64,000 nucleotides of DNA from an uncultured Rubrobacteraceae bacterium (lineage in GTDB: Bacteria > Actinomycetota > Rubrobacteria > Rubrobacterales > Rubrobacteraceae), in contig CADCVE010000060.1 in NCBI GenBank assembly GCA_902806065.1, positions 24,071 through 88,070 of the forward strand, written 5' to 3'. Each line of letters begins with the position of its first letter. The first letter of the stretch is position 1. The notes under the pieces are model-generated. The model was given only the letters and a program-made list of their open reading frames with translations. It was not told the DNA's origin and ran no database searches. Below, in pieces: positions 37,362 through 48,414 of the stretch. A program made the position numbers and the translations under genes.

Positions 37362-37847
37362 ATGACAGACAAGAATCAGGAGCTCGTTACCCAGGAGGGT
37401 TTGGAGAAGCTCCAAGAAGAATTTAGGCATCTTACGGAGGACCGGCGGCGAGAGATCGCCGACCGCATCCGCCAGGCCAGGGAGTTCGGGGACATCTCCG
37501 AAAACTCCGAGTACGACGACGCCAAGAATGAGCAGTACCTTTTAGAGCGCCGGATCAGCGAGATCCAGCGCCGTCTGAGGAACTCGAAGGTCGTAACCCC
37601 GGCTATTACGGAGACCGGCGCGGTGGACCTTGGTACCCGCGTGACTCTCAGGGTGGTCGGCAAGGACGAGGAGCGGACCTTCCAGATCGTCGGCGCGAAC
37701 GAATCGGACCCCGGTAGCGGTAAGCTCTCTCACGCCTCGCCCGTGGGCCGCGCCATTCTCAAGCGCCGGGTTGGAGAGAAGGTTATGGTCTCCACGCCCC
37801 GCGGCGCGACCGAGTACGAGATCATCAACATAGAAGCCGCGAGCTAG
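37362..37847 (+). CDS. greA: Transcription elongation factor GreA
   Basis: A 161-residue factor that rescues backtracked RNA polymerase. The N-terminal coiled coil reads LVTQEGLEKLQEEFRHL, GDISENSEYDDAKNEQ holds the conserved acidic tip, and the C-terminal domain has VTLRVVGKDEERTFQIVG, SPVGRAIL and VGEKVMVSTPRG. ATG 37362 lies ten bases after a consensus -10 box with almost no leader and no ribosome binding site. Followed closely by lysS. Confidence 0.95.
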   Translation: MTDKNQELVTQEGLEKLQEEFRHLTEDRRREIADRIRQAREFGDISENSEYDDAKNEQYLLERRISEIQRRLRNSKVVTPAITETGAVDLGTRVTLRVVGKDEERTFQIVGANESDPGSGKLSHASPVGRAILKRRVGEKVMVSTPRGATEYEIINIEAAS

Positions 37848-37912
37848 CAGCAGGGGCGGAGTTGTCCCCTAGTTAGCTCGTGTATCATCGTTCGCGATTT
37901 ATGGAGTAGCGT

Positions 37913-39409
37913 GTGAGTAGCAACCTTTTTATTCCCCCCTGGGCCGAGCAGGTCGCGGAGCAACTCGGCACGGGGCCTCACGTGGTGGTCACCGGGATCA
38001 GTCCCTCCGGCAATATCCACGCTGGTAACCTGCGCGAAGTCCTGGTAGCTGAAGCAGTTGCAAATGCCCTCAAGGCCCGTGGCCTGGAAGTGCGCTTCGT
38101 CTTCCACGCAGACACCATAGACCCGCTGCGGAAGATAGCACCAGGCATCCCGGCAGATTACAAGAGCTATATAGGCCATAGCCTCTCTCGTGTCCCGGAC
38201 CCTGAGGGCTGTCACGACTCCTATGCCGAGCACTTCCTGAGTCCGTTCGAAGAGACCTTGAAACGGATGGAGATGCACGTCGAAGTACTGCGCTCGCACG
38301 AGCTTTACGAGGATGGCTTCTACACAGAGGTAACGCGGGAGGCCATCGAGCACACCGAAGCCCTCCGGCGAATCCTGCAGGAGGTCAGCGGGCGGGAGAT
38401 GCCCAAGCACTGGTCGCCGTACCTGCCGCGGGCGGGTTCGGGGCAGGTCGTGGGAGCGAGGGTACTCGAGCACCTGCCCGGGGAGAACAAGGTCGTCTTC
38501 GCTGATGAGGATGGGTGGGAGGAGGTCGCCGACTACGGGCGCGGCGAGGGGAAGCTGGGTTGGCGGGTGGAGCTTGCGGCGCGATGGAAGGCTCTGGGTG
38601 CGACGTTCGAGCCGTTCGGCAAGGATCACACGAGTCGTGGCGGCTCGACCGACACGGCCGACCGGATGGCTGAGGAAGTCTTTCGTTATCCGGTCCCCGG
38701 ACGCTATGAGTATGAGTGGATCCAGATAAAAGGCAAGGGCGCGATGAGTAGCTCCAAGGGAATAGTCCTCCTGCCCCAGGAGATGTTGGAGATCATGCCG
38801 CCCGACGCCCTGCGGCGGCTCATCCTCGGTCGCGACCCCGCCCGTGCCCTCGACCTGGACCTCGGCGCGGGATTTCCCCGCTTCATGGACGAGTACAGAG
38901 CGGAAGTGGAACCCTATCCTGTGCCCTTCGCTCACCTCGTCACCGTGGCCCAGACCGTAGGCGGCGAGCCGGAGAAGGCCGCCGTGATGCTCCGCCGTGG
39001 CGGATACGAGGAGGCTGCGAGTGACCTTGCGGAGCTCCGCCGGGACCTGGCCTATGCCCGCAACTGGGCCGAAAAGTGGGCCCCGGAGTCTTACCGCTTC
39101 GGGGTGCGCGAAGAAGTGCCGCTGGAGGTAGCGAACCTGGACGCGGAGCAGCGGACATATCTCGCCGCAGTCGCTGGTAGGCTGGAAGATGGGATGGATG
39201 GGGAAGCCACACAGGATCTTCTGTACTCGACGGCCGTCGAACTCGGGCTGAAGCCGAAGACTGCCTTTGGCGCTTTATACACGACCCTTCTCGGCAAGAA
39301 GAGCGGTCCGAAAGCTGGTTCCTTTGTCGCTGGTCTGGACACGGATTTCGTGCGGGAGCGCTTCCGCCATGTGTCAGGGCTCACGACCGCTGGCGAGGTC
39401 GAGGACTAA
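37913..39409 (+). CDS. lysS: Lysyl-tRNA synthetase, class I
   Basis: A 498-residue class I enzyme that charges tRNA-Lys. The Rossmann signatures are seen: a HIGH-like GISPSGNIHAGNLREVL near residue 30 and the KMSKS-equivalent GAMSSSKGIVL near residue 280. PKHWSPYLP and FGKDHTSRGGST with the lysine-site region are also typical of class I LysRS, and the length is close to the family norm. GTG 37913 is the start, with GGAG shortly before it. No class II LysRS is present in the window. The class I form is common in archaea and scattered in bacteria. Confidence 0.93.
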   Translation: MSSNLFIPPWAEQVAEQLGTGPHVVVTGISPSGNIHAGNLREVLVAEAVANALKARGLEVRFVFHADTIDPLRKIAPGIPADYKSYIGHSLSRVPDPEGCHDSYAEHFLSPFEETLKRMEMHVEVLRSHELYEDGFYTEVTREAIEHTEALRRILQEVSGREMPKHWSPYLPRAGSGQVVGARVLEHLPGENKVVFADEDGWEEVADYGRGEGKLGWRVELAARWKALGATFEPFGKDHTSRGGSTDTADRMAEEVFRYPVPGRYEYEWIQIKGKGAMSSSKGIVLLPQEMLEIMPPDALRRLILGRDPARALDLDLGAGFPRFMDEYRAEVEPYPVPFAHLVTVAQTVGGEPEKAAVMLRRGGYEEAASDLAELRRDLAYARNWAEKWAPESYRFGVREEVPLEVANLDAEQRTYLAAVAGRLEDGMDGEATQDLLYSTAVELGLKPKTAFGALYTTLLGKKSGPKAGSFVAGLDTDFVRERFRHVSGLTTAGEVED

Positions 39410-39465
39410 GATACTGCTTGGGTCTCTGCGTGGTGTCTAGATATAGTGGTAGAGCCACGGCGTTG

Positions 39466-39504
39466 CGCTAAACGCGTACTTTTATGGGCAGAACCTTTGT
39501 ATAC
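39466..39504 (+). promoter_or_regulatory. Possible clpC promoter with a ClgR-like operator
   Basis: CGCTAAACGCGTAC at 39466-39479 resembles the actinobacterial ClgR operator (CGCT, a few bases, GCG and AC), the activator of clp genes. A TATACT box at 39499-39504 lies 17 bases after a poor -35 (GTACTT), the arrangement expected for an activator that overlaps the -35. About 165 bases of leader separate it from clpC. Recalled consensus; not tested. Confidence 0.4.
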
Positions 39505-39670
39505 TCACGGTAGGCAGCACTCGGGAGAAGGTATCTATGGAAATGAAATTTATGAGAGATAGAGCGAGGTATAATCCGCTTATTGCTGGCGGACGTAGTC
39601 ATTTACGAAAGACCAATACGGTTATAAGAGAAGCCGTAGAGGACCCTCGGAACGGAGGAGGCTCCAGCTA

Positions 39671-42208
39671 ATGTTCGAACGATTCACCGAACGGGCTCGC
39701 AAGGTGGTGGTCCTTGCACAAGAAGAGGCCCGTCACTTCAACCACAACTACATAGGCACGGAACACCTGCTCCTTGGCCTCTTGCGCGAGGATGAAGGTG
39801 TCGCCGCCCGTGCCCTTGGCTCCCTGAACGTCACCCTCGACGAGGTGCGCGAGCAGGTCGAGAGCATCGTCGGTTACGGCGAGGAAGGGACGGGCGGCCA
39901 GGCGCCGTTCACCCCGCGCTCGAAGAAAGTTTTGGAGCTTGCCCTCAGGGAAGCTCTGCAGCTCGGACACAATTACATTGGTACCGAGCACATCTTGCTC
40001 GGGCTGGTGCGTGAGTCCGAGGGGGTTGCGGCACGTGTGCTCTCCAACCTCGGGGTCGACCCGGACAAGGTTCGGCGCGAGGTCGTCCGGATGCTTGGCG
40101 GCGGCAGGTCTCAGCGGGGCCGAAGCGGCAGCGGCGGCGGCGAGGCCACTGGCGGCGCACGCGGGGTCGAGGCCAAGCGGCCCAAGACGAGGCAGCTAGA
40201 TCAGTACGGGCGCAACCTCACGGCGTATGCCGAGGAGGGCAAGCTAGATCCCGTGATCGGGCGGTCCAAGGAGATAGAGAGGATCATGCAGATCCTCGTG
40301 AGGCGCACGAAGAACAACCCGGTGATCATCGGGGAGCCGGGCGTCGGCAAAACGGCCATCGTGGAAGGTCTCGCGCAGGAGATCTCCGACGATCGGGTGC
40401 CGGACATCCTGGCTGACAAGGAGGTCTACACGCTAGATCTCGGGGCGCTGGTCGCGGGCTCCAAGTACCGCGGCGAGTTCGAGGAGCGGCTCAAGAAGAT
40501 AATGAAGGAGATCACCGACCACGGCGACATCATCCTGTTTATCGACGAGATCCACAACCTCGTCGGAGCGGGTGCCGCGGAGGGTGCTATAGACGCGGCC
40601 TCTATCCTGAAGCCGGCGCTGGCGCGTGGAGAGTTGCAGGTAGTCGGCGCCACGACGACTGACGAGTACCGCAAGTACGTCGAGAAGGACAAGGCGCTCG
40701 AGCGAAGGTTCCAGACCATTCAGGTCGGGGAGCCGACGGTCGAGGAGACTGAACTCATCCTCAAGGGACTTCGGGACCGCTACGAGCAGCACCACAGGAT
40801 CGAGATAACGGACGAGGCTTTGAAGGCCGCCTCCGAGCTCGGCCACAGGTACATCGCGGATCGCTTTTTGCCGGACAAGGCCATAGACCTAGTGGACGAG
40901 GCCGCGTCCAAGATGCGGATAAAGACCATGTCGTCTCCGCCATACTACAAGGAGATCGACGAAGAGCTCAACGAGGTGCGCTCCCAGAAGGAAGCTGCCA
41001 TCGACGGGCAGGAGTTCGAGAAGGCCGCGCGTTTGAGGGACTCCGAGCGCAAGCTCACCCTGCAGCGCCGTGAGTTGGAGAAGAGCTGGCGCGATGGTGG
41101 TGACGGCGGCGGCAACCAGGCCTCCATTGGGGAGAACGAGATCGCCGAGATCGTCTCCATGTGGACTGGCATCCCGGTCAAGAAGATGACCGAGGAGGAG
41201 TCTGAGCGCCTGCTGAAGATGGAGGATGCGCTGCACGGGCGCGTCGTGGGACAGAACGAGGCCATCAAGGCTGTCTCCCGCTCCATCCGGCGCACCATGG
41301 CTGGTCTCAAGGACCCGAATCGTCCTTCAGGGTCATTCGTCTTCCTTGGACCCACGGGTGTCGGTAAGACGGAGCTTGCGCGGACGCTCGCCGAGTACCT
41401 GTTCGGCGATCAGGAGGCCATGATCCGGCTGGATATGTCCGAGTACATGGAGCGTCATACGGTCAGCCGTCTGGTCGGTTCGCCCCCGGGCTACGTCGGG
41501 TACGATGAGGGCGGTCAGCTTACCGAGCAGGTCAGGCGTCGGCCGTACAGCGTGGTCTTGTTCGACGAGATCGAGAAGGCTCACCCGGATGTGTTCAACA
41601 TCCTTCTCCAGATCCTGGAGGACGGTATGCTCACCGACGCGCAGGGAAGAACCGTGGACTTCAAGAACGTGGTTCTCATCATGACCTCCAACGTCGGCGC
41701 CCAGCACATCAACAAGACCAAGTCGCTCGGCTTCGGCGGCGATGAGGCGGGGCTCTCCTACAAGGAGATGAAGGGCCGGGTCACGACCGAGCTTCGCAAG
41801 ATTTTCCGCCCCGAGCTTCTGAACCGGATCGACGAGACTATCGTCTTCCACAAGCTCGAGCGCGAGGACATGCGCCACATCATCGAGATCCAGATCCAGC
41901 GCCTCAAGAAGCAGTTGGTCGAGCGCGAGATCGCCCTGGAGTTCACTACTGAGGCTCTCGACAAGCTCTCGGAGGCGGGTTACGATCCGGCGTTCGGGGC
42001 TAGGCCGCTCAGGAGGGTGCTACAGCGTATGATCGAGGACCCGATGAGCGAGATGCTCCTGAGGGGTGAGATCCCCAGCGGCTCCAAGGTCGTCATCGAG
42101 CCGAACGACATCAACTACGACGACGTCTCCGAAGACGAGACGATCGTGAGCATCACGGTTTCTCAGCCCAAGGAAGTCGTGCTCGGCAAGGGGAACCCCA
42201 CCGAGTAA
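39671..42208 (+). CDS. clpC: ATP-dependent Clp protease ATPase subunit ClpC
   Basis: An 845-residue Hsp100 unfoldase that feeds ClpP. Double Clp N domain at residues 1-145, then AAA+ 1 with [16 protein letters not shown] and the [10 protein letters not shown] box, a middle UVR-type coiled region ([13 protein letters not shown]), AAA+ 2 with [18 protein letters not shown] and [15 protein letters not shown], and a C-terminal ClpB-D2 domain ([17 protein letters not shown]). GGAGG precedes ATG 39671. A 260-base leader region holds a ClgR-like site, and a strong terminator follows. The N domain is nearly the same as that fused to FolB at 35078. Confidence 0.97.
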   Translation: MFERFTERARKVVVLAQEEARHFNHNYIGTEHLLLGLLREDEGVAARALGSLNVTLDEVREQVESIVGYGEEGTGGQAPFTPRSKKVLELALREALQLGHNYIGTEHILLGLVRESEGVAARVLSNLGVDPDKVRREVVRMLGGGRSQRGRSGSGGGEATGGARGVEAKRPKTRQLDQYGRNLTAYAEEGKLDPVIGRSKEIERIMQILVRRTKNNPVIIGEPGVGKTAIVEGLAQEISDDRVPDILADKEVYTLDLGALVAGSKYRGEFEERLKKIMKEITDHGDIILFIDEIHNLVGAGAAEGAIDAASILKPALARGELQVVGATTTDEYRKYVEKDKALERRFQTIQVGEPTVEETELILKGLRDRYEQHHRIEITDEALKAASELGHRYIADRFLPDKAIDLVDEAASKMRIKTMSSPPYYKEIDEELNEVRSQKEAAIDGQEFEKAARLRDSERKLTLQRRELEKSWRDGGDGGGNQASIGENEIAEIVSMWTGIPVKKMTEEESERLLKMEDALHGRVVGQNEAIKAVSRSIRRTMAGLKDPNRPSGSFVFLGPTGVGKTELARTLAEYLFGDQEAMIRLDMSEYMERHTVSRLVGSPPGYVGYDEGGQLTEQVRRRPYSVVLFDEIEKAHPDVFNILLQILEDGMLTDAQGRTVDFKNVVLIMTSNVGAQHINKTKSLGFGGDEAGLSYKEMKGRVTTELRKIFRPELLNRIDETIVFHKLEREDMRHIIEIQIQRLKKQLVEREIALEFTTEALDKLSEAGYDPAFGARPLRRVLQRMIEDPMSEMLLRGEIPSGSKVVIEPNDINYDDVSEDETIVSITVSQPKEVVLGKGNPTE

Positions 42209-42233
42209 TAGAACTACACAGCAACTCTACTGG

Positions 42234-42262
42234 GCCGGGGCGCGAAAGCGCCCCGGCTTTTT
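42234..42262 (+). terminator. Rho-independent terminator of clpC
   Basis: GCCGGGGCGC, loop GAAA, GCGCCCCGGC, then TTTTT: a perfect ten-base-pair stem with a stable tetraloop and T run, 26 bases after the clpC stop. Confidence 0.95.
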
Positions 42263-42413
42263 GTCTTGGATACGGTAATGAGTAGGAGGGATCGTCGCCG
42301 CGAAGTTCAGCAGCGCGAGAGAAAAGATGCGTATGGCGGAGAAGAGTAGCAAGCTCAGGATAAGGAATACCTTGCCCTGAGCCTGCTGCTTGTGACTGCG
42401 TCTCGCTGTAAAC

Positions 42414-42971
42414 TTATGGCAAGAGGCGGGATGCTGCGGCCCAGCCTACGGATTTGCCGGCCTTTTGGGAGAGCATCGTGGAGACAGCGATGACGCCGCC
42501 GAGAACCGCGATGTTGACGTTACCCAGCAGGTTGACTCGCCGCAAGAGCCTTGCCGCCTCTTCGGACATCTCGGGAGCGGGGGTGAGGCCGTCGTCTAGT
42601 GGTACTGCACCGTCGGTGGCCTGGCGAGTTAGCGAGATCCCGCTAAGCATGCTGGCGAGACCGGTTACGGCGGCGGTGGCGAGCAGGGCGTCCTTGGTGC
42701 GTACCAGGTTGTTGGCTTCGTCGTCGAGTGCGAGGTTGCCAGAAATCGTGGCCCGGCCGGTCAACCAGGTGATGATGGCCGTGGCGGTCGAGAGGGTGCT
42801 GACTACGTTGAAGCGGTTCCAGGCGCCGTTCAGGAGCTTGCCGCGGTCAGCCTTGGAGTCCAGAAGCTCCAGCTTGGGGTTGAGGGCAAGCTTACCGAAG
42901 AGCAGCCCCCCAAAGGACGCCGCGAGCCCTAACTCATGGGCGACCCAGGCGGTGGTGGTTAGTTTGGTCAT
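42414..42971 (-). CDS. Membrane protein of unknown function
   Basis: About 185 residues with hydrophobic segments near residues 10-28, 55-72, 95-115 and 150-170; it begins MTKLTTTAWVAHELGLAASF and includes KLALNPKLELLDSKADRGKL and VVSTLSTATAIITWLTG. I recall similar 4-helix proteins in Rubrobacter-like genomes but no function. ATG 42971 has AAAGGAGA upstream; the open frame runs a further 400 bases without sense. Convergent with clpC. Confidence 0.65.
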   Translation of the reverse strand: MTKLTTTAWVAHELGLAASFGGLLFGKLALNPKLELLDSKADRGKLLNGAWNRFNVVSTLSTATAIITWLTGRATISGNLALDDEANNLVRTKDALLATAAVTGLASMLSGISLTRQATDGAVPLDDGLTPAPEMSEEAARLLRRVNLLGNVNIAVLGGVIAVSTMLSQKAGKSVGWAAASRLLP

Positions 42972-43509
42972 TCGTGAATCTCCTTTTACTATTCGTTCTA
43001 TGGGGCAACGATGTTTTGGTGACGTTCTTTGTCCCCCGCGTCGGCTTCCGGCAAACGAGAAAGGGCTGAAACGGACTTCTGCCTTTCTACTATCCTGCTC
43101 TCGTAGCAGGCTTCGAGCACCAAGGGTAGGGGGAATCTTAACCTCGCGTCTGTAAGCAAACTTACCCGGAAGAAAGAGGTAGTCGTGGCTGACGTCTCCC
43201 AGTACTTCGTTAAGGATTATGAGCAGAAGTAATTCAAGGTTGTGCGCGAGCCCAGGCGGTAGTGTCTCTCGCGCTGATCCTGCTCGCCCACAACCCGGGG
43301 TACGAAACAAACATAGTATGACTGGTGGTATGAACCCGGTGAAGCGTTGCCTCACCGGGTTCACGGCTTCTGGTTCGGGGGCCAACAGCTTCGTTGAATG
43401 AACAGTGTATGAAAATGGCCAACGATCATGCTAATGTATACGACAGGCTTCAGATTGCTTCGATTTTTGCAATTTGCGGTGACAAATCCGGAAGAAGAAG
43501 GAGTTTGAC
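42972..43509. other. Gene-free stretch of about 540 bases
   Basis: No gene is supported. A plus-strand frame ending at 43232 reads LASVSKLTRKKEVVVADVSQ and looks like a coding remnant of about 30 residues, but it has no convincing start. A strong 12-base inverted repeat lies at 43331-43363. Confidence 0.4.
43331..43363. terminator. Strong hairpin, 12-base perfect inverted repeat
   Basis: TGAACCCGGTGA at 43331-43342 pairs with TCACCGGGTTCA at 43352-43363 around a nine-base loop. There is no T run. It lies between two divergent genes, so a terminator would have to serve a lost gene; an operator or RNA element is equally possible. Confidence 0.55.
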
Positions 43510-44490
43510 TTGCGTATCGTCGTAACGGGCTCGTTGGCCTACGACTACATCATGAACTTCCCCGGCAATTTCAAGGACCACATCTTGCCGGACAAGGTCC
43601 ACATGCTGACCGTTAGCTTTCTGGTGGACTCCATGCGGCGGATGCGTGGGGGGGTAGCGGGTAACATCGCTTATTCGCTGGCGTTGCTCGGGGAGCGTCC
43701 CCTGGTGGTTGGGAGTGTGGGCCAGGACTTCGGTGAGTACCGGGAGTTGATGGAGCGTCGGGGTGTGGACGTCTCCGGCATCGCCGAGGTCGAGGACGAT
43801 TTTACGGCTTCGTGCTTCATCAACACGGACATGTCGAACAACCAGATCGTGGCGTTCTACGCCGGGGCGATGACGCAGGCTGGCAAGCTCTCGCTCCTGG
43901 ATCTCGGCCTGGAGGCGGACGACATGGTGGTGATCTCGCCGACCGACCCGGAGGCGATGACGCGCTACGCTGACGAGTGCCGCCAAATGGGCGTACCGTT
44001 CCTCTTCGACCCCGGTAAGCAGACACCGCGGTTGGAGGGAGACCAAATCCTCGCCGGCCTGGATGGCGCGAGCGTACTCGTAGGCAACGATTACGAGTTC
44101 GCCATGATGGCCCAGAAGACTGGCCGGACGGAGGAGGAGCTTATCGGGGCGGCCCCGCTGACAGTGGTCACGCGAGGCGACAAGGGTTCCACGATCTACT
44201 CCAACGAAAACGGCGGCGAGGAGTTGGAGGTTCCGGTCGCTCCGATCTCGGAATTCGCCGACCCCACGGGCGCCGGGGACGCTTACATATCCGGGCTTGT
44301 GTTCGGGCTGGCGCGTGGATTCCCCCTGGAGGTCACCGGGCGTGTCGCAGCGCTTACGGCGGCGTATACGGTCGAGCAGCGCGGCTGTCAGGAGCATGGC
44401 TTCACGCCGCAGGAGTTCGCCGGGCGCTACACTGACGCCTTTGGGCCTTCCCCGGAGGTAGAGGCGCTCGCCGGGCAGGTAACGCGGTAA
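43510..44490 (+). CDS. PfkB-family carbohydrate kinase, probably adenosine kinase
   Basis: A 326-residue ribokinase-fold enzyme. Seen: IVVTGSLAYDYIMNFPG, the substrate-side RMRGGVAGNIAYSLALLG, GSVGQDFGEYRELM, DPGKQTP, TRGDKGS and the PfkB signature DPTGAGDAYISGL with the catalytic Asp. The long lid and the NxAY segment resemble adenosine kinases. It sits 44 bases before adenosylhomocysteinase, whose product is adenosine, so phosphorylating adenosine is a good inference. TTG 43510 with AAGGAG eight bases upstream. Confidence 0.85.
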   Translation: MRIVVTGSLAYDYIMNFPGNFKDHILPDKVHMLTVSFLVDSMRRMRGGVAGNIAYSLALLGERPLVVGSVGQDFGEYRELMERRGVDVSGIAEVEDDFTASCFINTDMSNNQIVAFYAGAMTQAGKLSLLDLGLEADDMVVISPTDPEAMTRYADECRQMGVPFLFDPGKQTPRLEGDQILAGLDGASVLVGNDYEFAMMAQKTGRTEEELIGAAPLTVVTRGDKGSTIYSNENGGEELEVPVAPISEFADPTGAGDAYISGLVFGLARGFPLEVTGRVAALTAAYTVEQRGCQEHGFTPQEFAGRYTDAFGPSPEVEALAGQVTR

Positions 44491-44516
44491 GAGTAGTTGG
44501 CAACGGGTAACGCTAG

Positions 44517-45797
<1,281 letters not shown>

Positions 45798-45841
45798 AGA
45801 CCAGAAACCCGCTACCTGCGGTACGCATCACTACGTTTACG

Positions 45842-45878
45842 AGAGGCCCGGGGCAGTTTCCCGGGCCTCTTCTCCTGG
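45842..45878 (+). terminator. Rho-independent terminator after ahcY
   Basis: AGAGGCCCGGG, a seven-base loop, CCCGGGCCTCT, then TCTCCT. An 11-base-pair perfect stem 45 bases after the stop; the T run is weak. Confidence 0.8.
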
Positions 45879-46022
45879 CAGATCTTACAAAGCGGGACCA
45901 TCACCGTACTGGGAAAGACGCAGAGTCCATGTGTTCTTAAGATAGTGTTAAAGACACGAGCATCCCTAGAGACCCGTGGTAGGCTTATGGAAACACAATC
46001 ATAGTGAGAAGGAACAAACCAC

Positions 46023-46493
46023 ATGACAGAGAAGGCAATCTTCGGGGCGGGATGTTTTTGGGGCATCGAGGCGGAGTTTCGTAAGGTAGAGGGCGTTATA
46101 GAGGCCATCTCCGGGTACTCTGGCGGGCATGCCAAGGACCCAACTTACAGGGATGTCTGCTCTGGCGCGACCGGGCACGCCGAGGTGGTCGAGGTCGAGT
46201 ACGACCCCTCCAAGGTCTCCTACGAGGAACTCCTGGAGGTGTTCTGGGCCAACCACGACCCCACTACCCCGAACCGCCAGGGGCCGGACGTAGGGACGCA
46301 GTATCGCTCCGCGGTCTTCTTTCTCACCCCCGAGCAGGAGGCAACCGCTCTCGCATCGAAGGAGCAGGCGCAGAGCAAGTTCAAGAACCCTATCGTTACG
46401 GAGATAAAGCCTGCCTCCGAGTTTTACCGGGCCGAGGACTATCACCAGCGCTACTTCGAGAAGAACAGGGTAGCCCGCTTCTTTTCATTCTAG
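46023..46493 (+). CDS. msrA: Peptide methionine sulfoxide reductase MsrA
   Basis: A 156-residue enzyme reducing methionine-S-sulfoxide. The catalytic GAGCFWGIEAEF is at residue 9, followed by GYSGGHAKDPTYRDVCSG, GHAEVVEVEYDP, NRQGPDVGTQYRS and DYHQRYFEKN. No cysteine lies in the C-terminal tail, so recycling would use the second Cys near residue 46 or thioredoxin directly. AGAAGGA precedes ATG 46023. Single gene. Confidence 0.95.
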   Translation: MTEKAIFGAGCFWGIEAEFRKVEGVIEAISGYSGGHAKDPTYRDVCSGATGHAEVVEVEYDPSKVSYEELLEVFWANHDPTTPNRQGPDVGTQYRSAVFFLTPEQEATALASKEQAQSKFKNPIVTEIKPASEFYRAEDYHQRYFEKNRVARFFSF

Positions 46494-46501
46494 ACGAGAG
46501 G

Positions 46502-46882
46502 CTAGTTCTGGTTCAGGTCGCCGAGGCCGAAGAGGTCGTCCTCCGGGCTCGTCTGGAGGGCTTCGATCAGCTCTTCGAGGCCGCCCATCTCTACCTTCAT
46601 GCCGCCCTCTTCTCTTGCGGGGGGTGGACTGAGGGCGACGTACTCGACCTGACCCCGACATGACTCGAGCACCGCGACGAGCCCCGCGCCGGAGACTTTG
46701 ACAGGCTTCCAATCGGGACCAAAGTCCGCGGAGGCGAGGAATGCATCGGCCTTCTCTGCGGAGTCGAAGAGCGGTAGCGCCCCGCGACCGTCCACGGAGA
46801 TCAGGAGCGGCGGCGCCGGAAGCGGCGCCGCCTCTTCGAAGAGGAGCACGTATGGTGGCTGGGGCATCTCGTTGGCAGCCAC
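46502..46882 (-). CDS. Small acidic protein of unknown function
   Basis: A 126-residue protein with YVLLFEEAAPLP, GALPLFDSAEKADAFLAS and a C-terminal acidic tail (EELIEALQTSPEDDLFGLGD). The middle resembles SseB-like proteins only loosely. It begins four bases after the cupin stop, so it is the third gene of a peptidase-cupin-unknown operon. The start is GTG 46882 or ATG 46867. I assign no function. Confidence 0.6.
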   Translation of the reverse strand: MAANEMPQPPYVLLFEEAAPLPAPPLLISVDGRGALPLFDSAEKADAFLASADFGPDWKPVKVSGAGLVAVLESCRGQVEYVALSPPPAREEGGMKVEMGGLEELIEALQTSPEDDLFGLGDLNQN

Positions 46883-46886
46883 AGGC

Positions 46887-47207
46887 TCAGGAGGGCCTCG
46901 GGGCCATTGTCACGAGCAGGATGAGGTTCTCTTCCGTCTCGTTCCGGACGCCGTGGGGCTCGCCAGCGGGGGCGAGGACGGCATGGCCTTGCGGGAGGTC
47001 TCTCTCTTCGTCGCCGATGGTGAAGCGGCCGGTGCCTTCAAGGACGTAGTAAACCTTGTCGGAGTTGTCATGCGCGTGGACTTTTTGTTGCTGGTCCGGC
47101 AGGAGACAGTAGAGATCGTAGAAGAGGTGCGGGGAGTCGAAGAGGGCGTTCTTCTTCAGCTTCTCCTCGGAGAAGGAGATCGCCCCGGCTATCGGCTTGG
47201 TGTCCAA
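46887..47207 (-). CDS. Single-domain cupin protein
   Basis: About 106 residues: LPDQQQKVHAHDNSDKVYYVLEG is cupin motif 1 with both His and the Glu, and LPQGHAVLAPAGEPHGVRN is motif 2 with its His, so the metal site is complete. TTG 47207 has GAGAGGAA six bases before it; the frame is open upstream into the peptidase gene. It follows the Xaa-Pro peptidase gene by 37 bases. The substrate is unknown. Confidence 0.8.
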   Translation of the reverse strand: MDTKPIAGAISFSEEKLKKNALFDSPHLFYDLYCLLPDQQQKVHAHDNSDKVYYVLEGTGRFTIGDEERDLPQGHAVLAPAGEPHGVRNETEENLILLVTMAPRPS

Positions 47208-47244
47208 GAAATTCCTCTCTGCTGCTGGTAGCTGACGGTCGCTC

Positions 47245-48414
47245 TTATACCCGAAACTCTTTTGGAAAGTTCGTGAGGTTGCGGCAACCGCTTTCGGTGA
47301 CAACGACGAGGTCCTCGATGCGGACGCCACCTATCCCTCCATAGTAAAGGCCGGGCTCTATGGTCACTACGTCGCCCGGGACGAGCTTCTCGTCGGCTAT
47401 GGAGACGCGGGGGGATTCGTGGATCTCCAGTCCCACCCCATGTCCCGTGCCGTGAATAAAGCCCTCCTGTAACGGCTCGCCCGGCCTCTGGTCGTGTACG
47501 AGCGTCTTGTAACCAGCCTCGTGCAAAACGTCGGAGACCTTGTTGTGGATGTCGCGGCCGTTAGTGCCGGGGCCTATCATCGCGAGGGCTGCTTCCTGGC
47601 TCTCCAGGACGGCGTCGTACATCTTTTGCAGCTCCTCGCCCGGCTCGCCTTTGACGAAGGTGCGGGTCATGTCAGCGTAGTAGCGGGTGGTCTTGTCGGC
47701 GGGAAAGATGTCGAGGATTATCGGCTCACCGGCTTTCAGGGGACCGTGGCCTCTCTCGTGCGGGTCGGCGGTCTGAGCACCACCGGCGGTTATGGTGCCG
47801 CTGGCGGCGCAGCCGCGCCGGAGTAGCTCCGTATCTATCTCGAAGCGCAACCGCTCGCTCGTCAGCGGCTCGCCCTCGTGCAGGAGCGTGCCGTCCACGG
47901 ACACCCCAGCTTCTCTCAATATGCGGACGGCGTGGGCGCAGGCATCTTCGACTGCTCTCTGCGTCTTCTCTACGTAGGAGATCTCCTGTTCGGTCTTGAC
48001 GCGTCGAAGATCCGCGAAGAGCTTCGCCTCCGGCGTCACCGTCAGGCCGCGAGCGCGCAACTCGTCGGCGTAGACGACACTCAGGGTCGGCGGTACGGCG
48101 ACCGGTGAGCCGGTAGCGCCGAGTTTTTCGAGCAGGTTGGCCGCCGCCGCCGCCAGAGCCCGCCCGCCGCTCTTTAGCTCGCGGGCGAGGGTCATGACGT
48201 TGAGTTCGTCGAAGGAGAGCACCTCTTCGGCCCGCGCCTCTCGCTTCGCCCGGCCGTACTCCATCGAGGAGACTGCGAGATACCTCTTTCCGGCGGCCTC
48301 CAAAAAGATCACCGGGTCCGGCGCGAGGAAGCCAGAGAGGTGATAAGCGGCGGCATCATGCTCTGAGGCGCCGATGACGAGGAGCGTCCGAGGATGATCG
48401 TTGTTGCTCTCCAT
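47245..48414 (-). CDS. Xaa-Pro peptidase, M24 family
   Basis: A 389-residue metallopeptidase: a creatinase-like N domain to about residue 150, then the pita-bread catalytic domain with metal ligands in ILDIFPADKTTRYYADMTRTFV (two Asp), GTGHGVGLEIHE (His), TIEPGLY (Glu) and VRIEDLVVV (Glu). It removes residues before proline in the cytoplasm. The D-x-F-P-A start of the metal motif differs slightly from the usual D-x-G. GGAAGGACG precedes ATG 48414. First gene of a three-gene minus-strand operon. Confidence 0.9.
   Translation of the reverse strand: MESNNDHPRTLLVIGASEHDAAAYHLSGFLAPDPVIFLEAAGKRYLAVSSMEYGRAKREARAEEVLSFDELNVMTLARELKSGGRALAAAAANLLEKLGATGSPVAVPPTLSVVYADELRARGLTVTPEAKLFADLRRVKTEQEISYVEKTQRAVEDACAHAVRILREAGVSVDGTLLHEGEPLTSERLRFEIDTELLRRGCAASGTITAGGAQTADPHERGHGPLKAGEPIILDIFPADKTTRYYADMTRTFVKGEPGEELQKMYDAVLESQEAALAMIGPGTNGRDIHNKVSDVLHEAGYKTLVHDQRPGEPLQEGFIHGTGHGVGLEIHESPRVSIADEKLVPGDVVTIEPGLYYGGIGGVRIEDLVVVTESGCRNLTNFPKEFRV

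Noticed and set aside
37844..38935. 363-codon minus-strand frame opposite lysS
   Set aside because: Antisense shadow of a clear class I synthetase; no protein-family features.
42278..42349. 23-codon frame after the clpC terminator (MSRRDRRREVQQ)
   Set aside because: Charged and protein-like but too short, with no ribosome binding site and no recognised relative.
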